Notes under the pieces: generated by a model
The model's input: the letters and a program-made list of their open reading frames with translations, nothing else
The model's database searches: none
What the model was told of the DNA's origin: nothing
Position numbers and translations under genes: made by a program
NCBI RefSeq assembly: GCF_001673535.1
Contig: NZ_LZLY01000018.1
Coordinates: 1-46,789, forward strand
Source of the DNA: Mycobacterium sp. 1081908.1
GTDB lineage: Bacteria; Actinomycetota; Actinomycetes; Mycobacteriales; Mycobacteriaceae
Reading direction: 5' to 3'
DNA length: 46,789 nucleotides
Shown: positions 32,653 through 42,531 of the stretch, piece by piece
Layout: every line of letters starts with the position of its first letter
How positions within the stretch are numbered: the stretch's first letter is position 1

Positions 32653-32668
32653 ACCGGCAATCGCCGGT
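32653..32668. promoter_or_regulatory. Palindrome overlapping a -10-like box upstream of mpa
   Basis: ACCGGC-AATC-GCCGGT is a perfect 6-bp inverted repeat with a 4-nt centre, ending exactly where a TAGCGT hexamer (32668-32673) begins. It could be an operator or a 5' hairpin. TTGACT at 32637-32642 is too far away to be a matched -35. Confidence 0.35.
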
Positions 32669-32715
32669 AGCGTTGAAGTACCACCGCACATTTCGGGGCG
32701 GGAAAGGAGCGCAAC

Positions 32716-34545
32716 ATGGGTGACTCAGAGCGTTCTGGCGCATTCGGCAATGCCGGTGAAACTGGCATGTCCAGCGATGATGCTGCCGAATTGGAACAGT
32801 TACGCCGTGAGGCAGCGGTGCTGCGCGAGCAACTGGAGCACGCGGTTGGATCGGCCGGCGGCACTCGGTCCGCGCGCGACGTGCATCAGCTCGAAGCCCG
32901 TATCGACTCCCTCGCGGCGCGAAACTCAAAGTTAATGGAAACCCTCAAAGAGGCCCGTCAGCAACTGTTGGCGCTGCGCGAAGAGGTCGACCGGCTCGGT
33001 CAGCCGCCCAGTGGCTACGGCGTCCTGTTGGGGTCCCACGAGGACGACACGGTCGACGTGTTCACCTCCGGTCGCAAGATGCGCCTGACGTGCTCGCCCA
33101 ACATCGAGGTCGGTTCGTTGCGCAAGGGCCAGACGGTCCGGCTCAACGAGGCCCTGACCGTCGTCGAGGCCGGCACGTTCGAATCGGTCGGCGAGATCTC
33201 CACTCTGCGCGAGGTGCTCAACGACGGTCACCGCGCATTGGTCGTCGGACACGCCGACGAGGAGCGCATCGTGTGGCTGGCCGAGCCGCTGGTCGCCGAG
33301 GATCTGCCGGACGGCGTTCCGGACGCCCTCAACGACGACACCAAGCCCCGCAAGCTGCGCCCGGGCGACTCGCTGCTGGTCGACACCAAGGCCGGTTACG
33401 CCTTCGAGCGCATCCCCAAGGCCGAGGTCGAGGACCTGGTCCTGGAAGAGGTGCCCGACGTCAGCTACCAGGACATCGGCGGGCTGACGCGCCAGATCGA
33501 GCAGATCCGCGACGCCGTCGAGCTGCCGTTCCTGCACAAGGAGCTCTACCGCGAGTACGCGCTGCGCCCGCCGAAGGGTGTGTTGCTCTACGGGCCGCCC
33601 GGCTGCGGTAAGACCCTGATCGCCAAGGCGGTCGCGAACTCGCTGGCCAAGAAGATGGCCGAGGTGCGCGGCGACGACGCCCGCGAGGCGAAGTCGTACT
33701 TCCTCAACATCAAGGGCCCGGAGCTGCTGAACAAGTTCGTCGGCGAGACCGAGCGGCACATCCGGCTGATCTTCCAGCGGGCCCGCGAGAAGGCGTCGGA
33801 AGGGACGCCGGTAATCGTCTTCTTCGACGAGATGGATTCGATCTTCCGCACCCGCGGCACCGGGGTCTCCTCGGACGTCGAGACGACGGTGGTTCCCCAG
33901 CTGCTGTCCGAGATCGACGGCGTGGAGGGGCTGGAGAACGTCATCGTGATCGGCGCCTCCAACCGCGAGGACATGATCGACCCCGCGATCCTGCGGCCCG
34001 GCCGTCTCGACGTGAAGATCAAGATCGAGCGCCCGGATGCCGAAGCGGCGCAAGACATCTTCTCGAAGTACCTGATCGAGTCGCTGCCGCTGCACGCAGA
34101 CGACCTCGCCGAGTTCGACGGCGACCGCACCGCCTGCATCAAGGCGATGATCGAAAAGGTCGTCGAGCGGATGTACGCCGAGATCGACGACAACCGGTTC
34201 CTGGAGGTCACCTACGCCAACGGTGACAAAGAGGTCATGTACTTCAAGGACTTCAACTCCGGGGCGATGATCCAGAACGTCGTCGACCGCGCGAAGAAGA
34301 ACGCGATCAAGTCGGTGCTGGAGACCGGCCAACCCGGATTGCGCATTCAGCACCTGCTCGACTCGATCGTCGACGAGTTCGCCGAGAACGAGGACCTGCC
34401 CAACACCACCAACCCCGATGACTGGGCGCGGATTTCGGGCAAGAAGGGCGAGCGGATCGTCTACATCCGCACGCTGGTCACCGGCAAGTCGTCGAGCGCG
34501 TCGCGGGCCATCGACACCGAGTCGAACCTGGGCCAGTACCTGTAA
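32716..34545 (+). CDS. mpa: Mycobacterial proteasome ATPase Mpa (ARC)
   Basis: 609 aa, same as M. tuberculosis Mpa (Rv2115c). Hexameric AAA+ unfoldase that recognises pupylated proteins and feeds the 20S proteasome. An N-terminal coiled coil that binds Pup (about 20-96, heptads such as [16 protein letters not shown]), two OB folds (about 98-245), then the AAA+ module with Walker A G293-PPGCGK299-T and Walker B FFDEMDS near 370. The C-terminus ends in GQYL, the motif that docks into and opens the 20S gate. ATG 32716 has AAAGGAG upstream. A strong hairpin lies just downstream. Confidence 0.98.
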   Translation: MGDSERSGAFGNAGETGMSSDDAAELEQLRREAAVLREQLEHAVGSAGGTRSARDVHQLEARIDSLAARNSKLMETLKEARQQLLALREEVDRLGQPPSGYGVLLGSHEDDTVDVFTSGRKMRLTCSPNIEVGSLRKGQTVRLNEALTVVEAGTFESVGEISTLREVLNDGHRALVVGHADEERIVWLAEPLVAEDLPDGVPDALNDDTKPRKLRPGDSLLVDTKAGYAFERIPKAEVEDLVLEEVPDVSYQDIGGLTRQIEQIRDAVELPFLHKELYREYALRPPKGVLLYGPPGCGKTLIAKAVANSLAKKMAEVRGDDAREAKSYFLNIKGPELLNKFVGETERHIRLIFQRAREKASEGTPVIVFFDEMDSIFRTRGTGVSSDVETTVVPQLLSEIDGVEGLENVIVIGASNREDMIDPAILRPGRLDVKIKIERPDAEAAQDIFSKYLIESLPLHADDLAEFDGDRTACIKAMIEKVVERMYAEIDDNRFLEVTYANGDKEVMYFKDFNSGAMIQNVVDRAKKNAIKSVLETGQPGLRIQHLLDSIVDEFAENEDLPNTTNPDDWARISGKKGERIVYIRTLVTGKSSSASRAIDTESNLGQYL

Positions 34546-34572
34546 ACGCTCGAGTCGCGCCGCCGCGACATT

Positions 34573-34617
34573 GCAACCACGCACACGACACGCCGAGGCG
34601 GGTGTGCGTGGTTGCAG
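34573..34617. terminator. Strong bidirectional hairpin after mpa
   Basis: TGCAACCACGCACAC (34573-34587) pairs perfectly over 15 bp with 34603-34617 across a 15-nt loop. It lies between the converging ends of mpa (34545) and the gene ending at 34648, so it can serve both strands. There is no U-tract, as is usual for mycobacterial terminators. Confidence 0.75.
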
Positions 34618-34647
34618 TTTCGGCGGCCCAGGCCGCTCCGGCCGCCG

Positions 34648-35292
34648 TCAGTCGATCTCCAGCGAGTAGCTGTTGGTCAGGTTGTCCTGTAACACCTGCG
34701 CGGCTTGGCTTCTGGTGTCCACGCGCAGCTCCTCGGTGAGCACGCGCGGCTTATAGCTCCACCCGTCGGGCAGTTCGAGCCGGCTCGCCAGCCCGGGCAG
34801 GTCTTCGCGCTTGAGGTTGGGGTCGGTGACCTGACTCCAGGTCTGCATGACCCAGCGTTTCCCGTGCGGATCGATGAGTTCGTAGACCTCTTCGCCGGCG
34901 TTGAACACGAAAACCGTATGGCGGCTCACCTTGTTCACGCTGAAGGGCGCGGGGTTCATCGAGGACAGCAGAACGGTGGCCTGCAGGATCATCTCGATGC
35001 CCCCGAAGGTCTTCGTCACCTGCGGGCCCTGGCGCTCCTTTTCGATGGAGTTCATCAGCCAATAGCGGGGGCCGTTGAGCAGGGCCGCGGCCGCGCCGTT
35101 TTCGGCGGCGATCGCGTGCGGGTCCAGCGCCGACCACAGCTCGGCGGGACAGTCGTTGAGCGGGAAGCTGTTGTAGACCGAAGCCTGCGGGCCGGCCTCG
35201 CCGGGAGTCACGAGAAGCACTTCCCCGTAACGCTTCCCGGCCAGGTCGCTCACCGGTTCATCGACTTCCTCTTCGGCGCGGTGGCGGGACAC
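34648..35292 (-). CDS. Conserved hypothetical protein (Rv2114-like)
   Basis: 214 aa, soluble, no signal peptide. I do not recognise a domain. It has an alternating beta/alpha pattern with a notable block VYELIDPHGKRWVMQTWSQ in the middle and a Trp/Tyr-rich core. The start is GTG 35292, 9 nt after the stop of the upstream membrane-protein gene, so both are co-transcribed. It lies on the opposite strand between mpa and dop, as Rv2114 does in M. tuberculosis. Function unknown. Confidence 0.8.
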   Translation of the reverse strand: MSRHRAEEEVDEPVSDLAGKRYGEVLLVTPGEAGPQASVYNSFPLNDCPAELWSALDPHAIAAENGAAAALLNGPRYWLMNSIEKERQGPQVTKTFGGIEMILQATVLLSSMNPAPFSVNKVSRHTVFVFNAGEEVYELIDPHGKRWVMQTWSQVTDPNLKREDLPGLASRLELPDGWSYKPRVLTEELRVDTRSQAAQVLQDNLTNSYSLEID

Positions 35293-35301
35293 CCTGTGAA
35301 A

Positions 35302-36483
35302 TTAATCACTGCCCTGGTTGGCGTCAACTTCACACGCCGGTGCGGCCACGGCCCCGCGGTAGCGGTTGCGCGCGATCAGGGTCGTGTGCAAGTCGGCGAT
35401 GAGCGGGTCGAGGAACGTCGATCGGTACTCGGCGTCGCCGGCCGCGCGGGCGCTGATGTACATGAACGTCAACGCGCCGAGGAAAAGCGTCATGTGGATC
35501 AGCGAATCGGGCACCGGCAGCGTGAATCCCAGCACCGTCGCGGTGCTGGTGTAGGTGTGGGTCCATTCGTTGAGCAGCGACGGGCTGAGCACGATCAGCC
35601 CCAGGATCAGGTAGATGGTGGCCGTGACCACCGCCACCACCAGGATCTGCGCCAGCTGCGAGGCGGCCAGCACGAAGACGACGTTGAGGCGTTCGGCCCG
35701 TTTCAGCGGCGCGCAGTCGGGCGTGTCCGGCATGCCCGCGAAGGGCGTGCCGGCCAGCCCCTCGGCGTCCCTGGGCAGCGCCGCCGTCGATTGCAACATC
35801 GGCCTGGCCCGATCGTGGGTGGCGGAGACGACGAAGGCCGCGGCGATGGAGACGAGGAATGCCATTGCCAGCCCCAGCCGTTCCCCGCTGATCGTCGCCG
35901 CCATCAGCCAGACGTAGGTGTTGAAGAACACCAAGGCGGTCAGGAGCACGACGGGCAGGGCCCGCACCGCCAGGGCACCCACCGTCGTCAGGTGCGACAG
36001 CATCATGCGCACCGCCCAGCCGACGACCGACCCGACGCCGCAGCCGGTCAGCACCAGCACCGCGGCCACTACGACGGCTTCCTGCGCCAGTTGCGCGGCC
36101 CCGCCCACGACGGCCCCGACGCACGCCACGACCAACACCGCGGCGGTCGAGACGGCCGCGCGCGTGCGGCCGCTGCGTGACCGCGACACCAGCCAGCCCA
36201 CGACGGCCATCAGCGGAAGGGCCAGCCCGATGATCGTCAGGAGAATCACTTCGGAGGTTGTCGGCTCCCCGTTTATGTGGACGTCGCGCCCGCCGGTGAT
36301 GAGGTAGACCGGCAGTACGCAGGCCTGCAACGTCGCGTACGCCGCGAGCGCGGGCGCCGACCGCGGCCACAGCCGCCGCCAGCGCGACCGCCTCGTCAGC
36401 ACCGACGGCAAACCCCGGTTCAGGAACCAGCTTTCGGCCGCCGCGTTCGCCGTCCCGCGCGAGGGGCGAAGGGAAAGCTCCAT
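35302..36483 (-). CDS. Integral membrane protein (Rv2113-like)
   Basis: 393 aa (397 in M. tuberculosis as I recall). About eight hydrophobic helices: near 42-62, 78-98, 112-132, 136-158, 170-190, 195-220, 265-300 and 328-348. A cytosol-like loop between the sixth and seventh (about 222-262) carries charged residues. There is no catalytic motif that I recognise. ATG 36483 has TAGGGT 8 nt upstream on its strand, so it may be leaderless. It heads a two-gene operon inside the proteasome locus. Function unknown. Confidence 0.82.
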   Translation of the reverse strand: MELSLRPSRGTANAAAESWFLNRGLPSVLTRRSRWRRLWPRSAPALAAYATLQACVLPVYLITGGRDVHINGEPTTSEVILLTIIGLALPLMAVVGWLVSRSRSGRTRAAVSTAAVLVVACVGAVVGGAAQLAQEAVVVAAVLVLTGCGVGSVVGWAVRMMLSHLTTVGALAVRALPVVLLTALVFFNTYVWLMAATISGERLGLAMAFLVSIAAAFVVSATHDRARPMLQSTAALPRDAEGLAGTPFAGMPDTPDCAPLKRAERLNVVFVLAASQLAQILVVAVVTATIYLILGLIVLSPSLLNEWTHTYTSTATVLGFTLPVPDSLIHMTLFLGALTFMYISARAAGDAEYRSTFLDPLIADLHTTLIARNRYRGAVAAPACEVDANQGSD

Positions 36484-36585
36484 GCGGGCAAACCCTAGCG
36501 GCGATCGGCCCTTGTGCTGGCCGTTATCGCGCCGAATTCGGGCCGCGAGATCACCCCGCCTCGGGGTCTACATGGTCACCGGGCC

Positions 36586-36591
36586 TATCTT
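36586..36591 (+). promoter_or_regulatory. -10 hexamer, leaderless start of dop
   Basis: TATCTT ends 6 nt before ATG 36598. No ribosome binding site. Confidence 0.5.
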
Positions 36592-36597
36592 GAAGTA

Positions 36598-38106
36598 ATG
36601 CAAAGGATTATCGGGACGGAGGTCGAGTACGGCATCTCGTCGCCGTCGGACCCGACCGCCAACCCGATCCTCACCTCGACGCAGGCGGTCCTGGCCTACG
36701 CCGCCGCCGCCGGCATCCAGCGCGCCAAGCGCACCCGCTGGGACTACGAGGTGGAATCGCCGCTGCGCGACGCCCGCGGCTTTGACCTGAGCCGCTCGGC
36801 CGGGCCCCCGCCGGTGGTCGACGCCGACGAGGTCGGCGCGGCCAACATGATCTTGACCAACGGCGCGAGGCTTTACGTCGACCACGCGCACCCCGAATAC
36901 TCCGCGCCCGAGTGCACCGACCCGCTGGACGCGGTGATCTGGGACAAGGCCGGCGAACGGGTGATGGAGGCCGCCGCGCGGCACGTCGCCAGCGTGCCCG
37001 GCGCCGCGAAGCTGCAGCTCTACAAGAACAACGTCGACGGCAAGGGCGCCTCCTACGGGTCCCACGAGAACTACCTGATGTCGCGGCAGACGCCGTTCTC
37101 GGCGATCATCGCCGGCCTGACGCCCTTCCTGGTGTCGCGGCAGGTGGTCACCGGCTCCGGCCGGGTCGGCATCGGGCCCGCCGGTGACGAGCCCGGCTTC
37201 CAGCTGTCCCAGCGCTCCGACTACATCGAGGTCGAGGTCGGGCTGGAGACCACGCTCAAGCGCGGCATCATCAACACCCGCGACGAGCCCCACGCCGACG
37301 CCGACCGGTATCGCCGGCTGCACGTCATCATCGGCGACGCGAACCTGGCCGAGACGTCGACGTATCTGAAGCTCGGCACCACGGCGCTGGTGCTCGATCT
37401 GATCGAAGACGGACCGGCCCACGGGATCGACCTGAGCGACCTGGCGCTGGCGCGGCCGGTGCACGCGGTCCACGCCATCAGCCGCGATCCGTCGCTGCGG
37501 GTGGCGGTGGCGCTGGCCGACGGGCGCGAATTGACCGCCCTTGCGCTGCAACGCATTTACCTCGACCGGGTGGCGAAGCTGGTCGACAGCCGCGACCCCG
37601 ACCCGCGGGCGGCCGACATCGTCGAGACGTGGGCCGACGTGCTCGACAAGCTGGAGCGCGACCCGATGGACTGCGCCGAGCTGCTGGACTGGCCGGCCAA
37701 GCTGCGGCTGCTCGAGGGCTTCCGGCAGCGCGAGAACCTGAACTGGTCGGCGCCCCGGCTGCACCTGGTCGACCTGCAGTATTCCGACGTCCGGCTGGAC
37801 AAGGGGCTGTACAACCGGCTGGTCGCGCGCGGTTCGATGAAGCGCCTCGTGAGCGAACACCAGGTGCTCGACGCCGTCGACAATCCGCCGACGGACACGC
37901 GCGCATACTTCCGCGGTGAGTGCCTGCGCAGGTTCGGCGCCGACATCGCGGCGGCCAGTTGGGACTCGGTGATTTTCGATCTCGGGGGCGATTCGCTGGT
38001 GCGCATCCCGACGCTGGAGCCGCTGCGCGGCAGCAAAGCCCACGTCGGAGCGTTGCTGGACTCTGTGGACAGCGCGGTGGAACTGGTGGAACAACTGACC
38101 AGCTAG
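36598..38106 (+). CDS. dop: Pup deamidase/depupylase Dop
   Basis: 502 aa. Converts the C-terminal glutamine of Pup to glutamate and also removes Pup from substrates. Carboxylate-amine ligase-like fold shared with PafA: metal-binding E8 and E10 (GTEVEYG), the key D95 in [14 protein letters not shown], and the nucleotide-site blocks NTRDEPHAD and RLHVIIGD. A stretch near 42-80 not found in PafA is the Dop-specific loop. ATG 36598 gives the family N-terminus MQRIIGTE; an open frame back to 36514 is not used. pup follows after 92 nt. Ortholog of Rv2112c. Confidence 0.97.
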   Translation: MQRIIGTEVEYGISSPSDPTANPILTSTQAVLAYAAAAGIQRAKRTRWDYEVESPLRDARGFDLSRSAGPPPVVDADEVGAANMILTNGARLYVDHAHPEYSAPECTDPLDAVIWDKAGERVMEAAARHVASVPGAAKLQLYKNNVDGKGASYGSHENYLMSRQTPFSAIIAGLTPFLVSRQVVTGSGRVGIGPAGDEPGFQLSQRSDYIEVEVGLETTLKRGIINTRDEPHADADRYRRLHVIIGDANLAETSTYLKLGTTALVLDLIEDGPAHGIDLSDLALARPVHAVHAISRDPSLRVAVALADGRELTALALQRIYLDRVAKLVDSRDPDPRAADIVETWADVLDKLERDPMDCAELLDWPAKLRLLEGFRQRENLNWSAPRLHLVDLQYSDVRLDKGLYNRLVARGSMKRLVSEHQVLDAVDNPPTDTRAYFRGECLRRFGADIAAASWDSVIFDLGGDSLVRIPTLEPLRGSKAHVGALLDSVDSAVELVEQLTS

Positions 38107-38141
38107 CGGACGTTAGACCGGGAAACGTCGGCGTTGACCGG

Positions 38142-38147
38142 TAATGT
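38142..38147 (+). promoter_or_regulatory. Candidate -10 box of pup-prcBA
   Basis: TAATGT, 52 nt before pup, would give a leader of about 45 nt containing AGGAGG. No convincing -35. Confidence 0.4.
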
Positions 38148-38198
38148 AGAGAAGACCAGCGGGCGTGTGAGCGGCCGATAACTAAGCAGGAGGCGGCG

Positions 38199-38393
38199 AT
38201 GGCTCAGGAGCAGACCAAGCGTGGTGGTGGCGGCGGCGATGATGACGACTTCGGCGACGCCACGGCCGCGGGCCAGGAGCGTCGCGAAAAGTTAGCCGAA
38301 GACACCGACGACCTGCTTGACGAGATCGACGACGTCCTTGAGGAAAACGCCGAGGATTTTGTCCGCGCGTATGTCCAAAAGGGCGGACAGTGA
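38199..38393 (+). CDS. pup: Prokaryotic ubiquitin-like protein Pup
   Basis: 64 aa. Intrinsically disordered tag attached to lysines of proteins destined for the proteasome. An N-terminal Gly/Asp stretch (GGGGGDDDD), the helical Mpa-binding segment (about 21-51, [21 protein letters not shown]), and the C-terminal GGQ. The encoded last residue is Gln64, so Dop must deamidate it before PafA can ligate it. ATG 38199 has AGGAGG at ideal spacing. Its stop overlaps the prcB start by 4 nt (GTGA). Ortholog of Rv2111c. Confidence 0.98.
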   Translation: MAQEQTKRGGGGGDDDDFGDATAAGQERREKLAEDTDDLLDEIDDVLEENAEDFVRAYVQKGGQ

Positions 38394-39280
38394 CCTGGCC
38401 ATTCGCCGATCGACTGTCCCTCAACTCGCCACTCTCCGGGAATCCGGCCGCAGACCTGTCATCGTTTGCTGACCACCTCCGCCGCCACGCGCCGGAGTTG
38501 CTGCCGGCAAGCCTGAGCGGGGGCGCGCAAGGCGGCGCCGCCGGGGACCAGCTGCCGCACGGGACAACGATCGTCGCGTTGAAATACCCGGGCGGCGTTG
38601 TCATGGCGGGCGACCGGCGCTCGACGCAGGGCAACATGATCGCCGGGCGCGACGTGAAGAAGGTGTACATCACCGACGACTACACGGCCACCGGCATCGC
38701 GGGTACCGCCGCGATCGCGGTCGAGTTCGCCCGGCTTTACGCGGTGGAACTCGAGCACTACGAGAAGCTCGAAGGCGTGCCGCTCACGTTTGCCGGCAAG
38801 GTCAACCGGCTCGCGATCATGGTGCGCGGAAACCTGGCCGCGGCGATGCAGGGACTGGTCGCGCTGCCGCTGCTGGCCGGGTATGACATCCAGGCGCCGG
38901 ACCCGGAAAGCGCGGGCCGCATCGTGTCTTTCGATGCCGCGGGCGGTTGGAACATCGAGGAAGAGGGCTACCAGGCGGTGGGATCGGGGTCGATTTTCGC
39001 CAAGTCGTCGATGAAGAAGCTGTATTCCCAAGTCTCCGACGTCGATTCCGCGCTGCGCGTGATCGTGGAGGCGCTTTACGACGCCGCCGACGACGATTCC
39101 GCCACCGGCGGCCCGGACCTGGTCCGCGGCATCTATCCCACGGCGGTCACCATCGGTGCCGAAGGGGCGGCGGAAGTGCCGGAGAGCCGGATCGCCGAAC
39201 TGGCCCGGCAGGTCATCGAAAGCCGCTCGCGGGCGGACACTTTCGGGCCCGACGCCGAACCGCGGGGTAAGAAGAAGTGA
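38390..39280 (+). CDS. prcB: 20S proteasome beta subunit PrcB
   Basis: 296 aa precursor. An N-terminal propeptide of about 58 residues is cut autocatalytically before Thr59 (DQLPHG then TTIVAL), leaving the N-terminal threonine nucleophile. The supporting lysine and aspartate are in [12 protein letters not shown] and the KKVYITDD stretch. It forms the two inner rings of the 20S core. GTG 38390 overlaps the pup stop, and its own stop overlaps prcA, so pup, prcB and prcA are one translationally coupled unit. Ortholog of Rv2110c. Confidence 0.98.
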   Translation: MTWPFADRLSLNSPLSGNPAADLSSFADHLRRHAPELLPASLSGGAQGGAAGDQLPHGTTIVALKYPGGVVMAGDRRSTQGNMIAGRDVKKVYITDDYTATGIAGTAAIAVEFARLYAVELEHYEKLEGVPLTFAGKVNRLAIMVRGNLAAAMQGLVALPLLAGYDIQAPDPESAGRIVSFDAAGGWNIEEEGYQAVGSGSIFAKSSMKKLYSQVSDVDSALRVIVEALYDAADDDSATGGPDLVRGIYPTAVTIGAEGAAEVPESRIAELARQVIESRSRADTFGPDAEPRGKKK

Positions 39281-40059
39281 GCTTCCCGTATTTCATCTCG
39301 CCCGAGCAGGCGATGCGCGAGCGCAGCGAGCTCGCGCGCAAGGGCATCGCGCGGGGCAAGAGCGTGGTGGCGCTGGCCTACGCCGACGGTGTGCTGTTCG
39401 TCGCGGAGAACCCGTCGCGGTCCCTGCAGAAGATCAGCGAACTCTACGACCGCGTTGGCTTTGCGGCAGCGGGCAGGTTCAACGAGTTCGACAATTTGCG
39501 CCGCAGCGGCATCCAGTTCGCCGACACCCGGGGTTACGCGTACGACCGCCGCGACGTCACCGGCCGGCAGCTGGCCAACGCGTACGCGCAGGCGCTGGGC
39601 AGCATCTTCACCGAGCAGGCCAAGCCCTACGAGGTCGAGTTGTGCGTCGCCGAGGTCGCCCACCACGGCGAGACGAAACCTCCTGAGCTGTACCGCATTA
39701 CCTACGACGGCTCGATCGCCGACGAGCCGCATTTCGTGGTGATGGGCGGGACCACCGAGCCGATCGTCACGGCGCTCAAGGACTCGTACGCCGAAAACGC
39801 CCACCTGCGTGAGGCTTTGGGCATCGCGGTCGCGGCGCTGCGGGCGGGCAGCTCGGACGCGTCCAACGGCGACCAGCCGACCCTCGATGTGGGCAGCCTG
39901 GAGGTGGCCATCCTGGACGCCAACCGGCCGCGGCGGGCGTTCAGGCGGATCAATCGCCCCACCCTGGAAAACTTGCTGAAGAAGTCGGACGGCCCGAAAT
40001 CCAAGGGTGCAAAATCCGGCGATGAAGCGCCGGAAGCCGAGGACGACGCCTCGGACTAG
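39277..40059 (+). CDS. prcA: 20S proteasome alpha subunit PrcA
   Basis: 260 aa. Forms the outer rings and the gate of the 20S core and docks Mpa. The N-terminal gate segment ([23 protein letters not shown]) and the alpha-type fold with [13 protein letters not shown] are visible; it has no catalytic threonine. The C-terminal 25 residues are Lys/Asp/Glu-rich and likely disordered. GTG 39277 overlaps the prcB stop by 4 nt. pafA follows after 69 nt, whereas in M. tuberculosis I recall PE/PPE and insertion-sequence genes in between. Ortholog of Rv2109c. Confidence 0.97.
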   Translation: MSFPYFISPEQAMRERSELARKGIARGKSVVALAYADGVLFVAENPSRSLQKISELYDRVGFAAAGRFNEFDNLRRSGIQFADTRGYAYDRRDVTGRQLANAYAQALGSIFTEQAKPYEVELCVAEVAHHGETKPPELYRITYDGSIADEPHFVVMGGTTEPIVTALKDSYAENAHLREALGIAVAALRAGSSDASNGDQPTLDVGSLEVAILDANRPRRAFRRINRPTLENLLKKSDGPKSKGAKSGDEAPEAEDDASD

Positions 40060-40090
40060 ATCCGCCCAATAACATCCTGGGCGCGGCTTC

Positions 40091-40107
40091 CGCACCTTTG
40101 CGGTGCG
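40091..40107 (+). terminator. Small hairpin between prcA and pafA
   Basis: CGCACC-TTTGC-GGTGCG, a perfect 6-bp stem, sits between the prcA stop and the pafA -10 box. It may stop or process the pup-prcBA transcript. No U-tract. Confidence 0.45.
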
Positions 40108-40115
40108 ACAACCAG

Positions 40116-40121
40116 TACGCT
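40116..40121 (+). promoter_or_regulatory. -10 hexamer, leaderless start of pafA
   Basis: TACGCT lies 7 nt before GTG 40129. No ribosome binding site. Confidence 0.55.
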
Positions 40122-40128
40122 CGATTAC

Positions 40129-41487
40129 GTGCAGCGACGAATAATGGGCATCGAGACCGAGTTCGGTGTCACCTGCACGTTCCACGGCCATCGCCGGCTG
40201 TCGCCGGACGAGGTCGCCCGGTACCTGTTCCGGCGCGTGGTGTCGTGGGGCCGCAGCTCCAACGTGTTCTTGCGAAACGGTGCCCGCCTCTACCTCGATG
40301 TCGGCAGCCATCCCGAGTACGCCACGGCCGAGTGCGACAGCCTGGTGCAGCTGGTCACCCACGACCGGGCCGGTGAATGGGTGCTGGAAGACCTGCTGGT
40401 GGACGCCGAACAGCGGCTCGCCGACGAGGGCATCGGCGGCGACATCTACTTGTTCAAGAACAACACCGACTCCGCGGGCAACTCCTACGGCTGCCACGAG
40501 AACTACCTGATCGTGCGGGCCGGCGAGTTCTCCCGGATCTCCGACGTGCTGCTGCCCTTCCTGGTCACCCGGCAGCTGATCTGCGGCGCCGGCAAGGTGC
40601 TGCAGACCCCCAAGGCCGCGACGTTCTGCCTTTCCCAACGCGCCGAGCACATCTGGGAGGGCGTCTCCTCGGCGACCACCCGCAGCCGCCCGATCATCAA
40701 CACCCGCGACGAGCCGCACGCCGACGCCGAGAAGTACCGCCGCCTGCACGTCATCGTCGGCGACTCCAACATGTGCGAGACGACCACCATGCTCAAGGTG
40801 GGCACGGCGGCGCTGGTGCTGGAGATGATCGAGGCCGGCGTCCCGTTCCGCGACTTCTCGCTGGACAACCCCATCCGCGCCATCCGCGAGGTCAGCCACG
40901 ACATCACGGGCCGGCGGCCGGTGCGGCTGGCGGGCGGGCGGCAGGCCAGCGCCCTGGACATCCAGCGCGAGTACTACAGCCGGGCCGTCGAGCACCTGCA
41001 GACCCGGGAGCCCAACGCCCAGATCGAGCAGGTCGTCGACCTGTGGGGCCGGCAACTGGACGCCGTCGAAAGCCAGGACTTCGCCAAGGTGGACACCGAG
41101 ATCGACTGGGTGATCAAGCGCAAGCTGTTCCAGCGCTACCAGGACCGCTACAACATGGAGCTGTCCGACCCGAAGATCGCCCAGCTGGACCTGGCCTACC
41201 ACGACATCAAGCGCGGCCGCGGCGTGTTCGACCTGCTGCAGCGCAAGGGCCTGGCCACGCGCGTGACCACCGACGAGGACATCGCGGAGGCGGTCGACAA
41301 CCCGCCGCAGACCACCCGCGCCCGGTTGCGCGGGGAGTTCATCAGCGCCGCCCAGGCCGCGGGCCGCGACTTCACCGTCGACTGGGTGCACCTCAAGCTC
41401 AACGACCAGGCGCAGCGCACCGTGCTGTGCAAGGACCCGTTCCGCGCGGTCGACGAGCGGGTCAAGCGGCTGATCGCCAGCATGTAG
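40129..41487 (+). CDS. pafA: Pup-protein ligase PafA
   Basis: 452 aa, identical in length to M. tuberculosis PafA (Rv2097c). Activates the C-terminal glutamate of Pup with ATP and joins it to substrate lysines. E9 and E11 (GIETEFG) bind metal; D57 in [15 protein letters not shown] is the catalytic base; NTRDEPHAD and RLHVIVGD are the nucleotide-site blocks shared with Dop. The C-terminal domain (about 410-452, [20 protein letters not shown]) is the PafA-specific lid. GTG 40129 has its own -10 hexamer 7 nt upstream, so it can be expressed apart from prcBA. Confidence 0.98.
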   Translation: MQRRIMGIETEFGVTCTFHGHRRLSPDEVARYLFRRVVSWGRSSNVFLRNGARLYLDVGSHPEYATAECDSLVQLVTHDRAGEWVLEDLLVDAEQRLADEGIGGDIYLFKNNTDSAGNSYGCHENYLIVRAGEFSRISDVLLPFLVTRQLICGAGKVLQTPKAATFCLSQRAEHIWEGVSSATTRSRPIINTRDEPHADAEKYRRLHVIVGDSNMCETTTMLKVGTAALVLEMIEAGVPFRDFSLDNPIRAIREVSHDITGRRPVRLAGGRQASALDIQREYYSRAVEHLQTREPNAQIEQVVDLWGRQLDAVESQDFAKVDTEIDWVIKRKLFQRYQDRYNMELSDPKIAQLDLAYHDIKRGRGVFDLLQRKGLATRVTTDEDIAEAVDNPPQTTRARLRGEFISAAQAAGRDFTVDWVHLKLNDQAQRTVLCKDPFRAVDERVKRLIASM

Positions 41488-41525
41488 CGGGCCACCGCCG
41501 GAAGCGCCCGCGGCGGCCCATCGAA

Positions 41526-41531
41526 TAACCT
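41526..41531 (+). promoter_or_regulatory. -10 hexamer, leaderless start of pafB
   Basis: TAACCT lies 7 nt before ATG 41539. A GC-rich hairpin (CCGCC/GGCGG) is just upstream. Confidence 0.55.
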
Positions 41532-41538
41532 GGGACAA

Positions 41539-42531
41539 ATGGCGACCTCGAAAGTCGAGCGGCTGGTCAATCTCGTCATCGCCCTGCTGTCCACCCGCGG
41601 CTACGTCACCGCCGAAAAGATCAGGTCCAGCGTCGCCGGCTATTCCGACAGCCCCAGCGCCGAGGCGTTTTCGCGGATGTTCGAGCGCGACAAGAACGAA
41701 TTGCGCGACCTCGGCATCCCGCTGGAGGTCGGCCGGGTGTCGGCGATGGATCCCACCGAGGGCTACCGGATCAACCGCGACGCCTACGCGCTGGCCCCGG
41801 TCGACCTCACCCCGGACGAGGCCGCCGCGGTGGCCGTTGCCACGCAGCTGTGGGAGTCGCCCGAGCTGATCACCGCCACCCAGGGCGCCCTGCTCAAGCT
41901 GCGCGCCGCCGGGGTGGACGTCGATCCGGACGCGCCGGTGGCCATCGCGTCGCCCGCGGGCGTGCCGGGCCTGCGCGGGTCGGAGGACGTGCTCGGAATC
42001 CTGTTGTCCGCCATCGGTTCCCGACGGGCGGTGCAGTTTCAGCACCGGCCGTCGCGGGCGGAGCCCTACACGACGCGCACCGTCGAGCCGTGGGGCGTGG
42101 TCACCGAGAAGGGGCGCTGGTACCTGGTCGGGCACGATCGCGACCGCGACGCCACCCGCACCTTCCGGCTGTCCCGGATCGGGGCCGATATCACCCCCAT
42201 CGGCCCGCCCGGCGCGGTCACCGTGCCCGACGGCGTCGACCTGCGCAAGATCGTGGCCCAGACGGTCACCGAGTGGCCGGCCGGCGGGCAGGCCCGGGTG
42301 TGGGTCGCCGACGGGCGGGCCACCGCGCTGCGGCGCGCCGGGAGGTCGATGGCGGCGCAACAGGTGGCCGGCCGCGACGGCGAGGTGATCGAACTCGGCA
42401 TCGGATCCGCCGACCAGCTGGCGCGCGACATCGCCGGCTACGGCGCCGACGCCGTCGTGCTCGAGCCGCAATCCCTGCGCGACGAGGTGCTGGCCCGGCT
42501 GCGCGCGCACGTGGAGGTTCCCGGCGCATGA
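41539..42531 (+). CDS. pafB: DNA-damage response transcriptional activator PafB
   Basis: 330 aa. With PafC it activates the LexA/RecA-independent DNA-damage regulon. An N-terminal winged-helix HTH (about 1-75; VERLVNLVIALLSTRGYVTAEKI) and a WYL ligand-sensing domain (about 145-225; PSRAEPYTTRTVEPWGVV..GRWYLVGHDR), then the WCX extension (about 250-330). The WYL motif itself is visible in GRWYLVG. Single-stranded DNA is the known WYL ligand. Its stop overlaps the pafC start by 4 nt (ATGA). Ortholog of Rv2096c. Confidence 0.96.
   Translation: MATSKVERLVNLVIALLSTRGYVTAEKIRSSVAGYSDSPSAEAFSRMFERDKNELRDLGIPLEVGRVSAMDPTEGYRINRDAYALAPVDLTPDEAAAVAVATQLWESPELITATQGALLKLRAAGVDVDPDAPVAIASPAGVPGLRGSEDVLGILLSAIGSRRAVQFQHRPSRAEPYTTRTVEPWGVVTEKGRWYLVGHDRDRDATRTFRLSRIGADITPIGPPGAVTVPDGVDLRKIVAQTVTEWPAGGQARVWVADGRATALRRAGRSMAAQQVAGRDGEVIELGIGSADQLARDIAGYGADAVVLEPQSLRDEVLARLRAHVEVPGA

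Noticed and set aside
39133..42510. 1,125-codon open frame antisense to prcA-pafA-pafB
   Set aside because: Crosses several well-identified genes and their gaps, has shadow-type composition, no recognisable domain.
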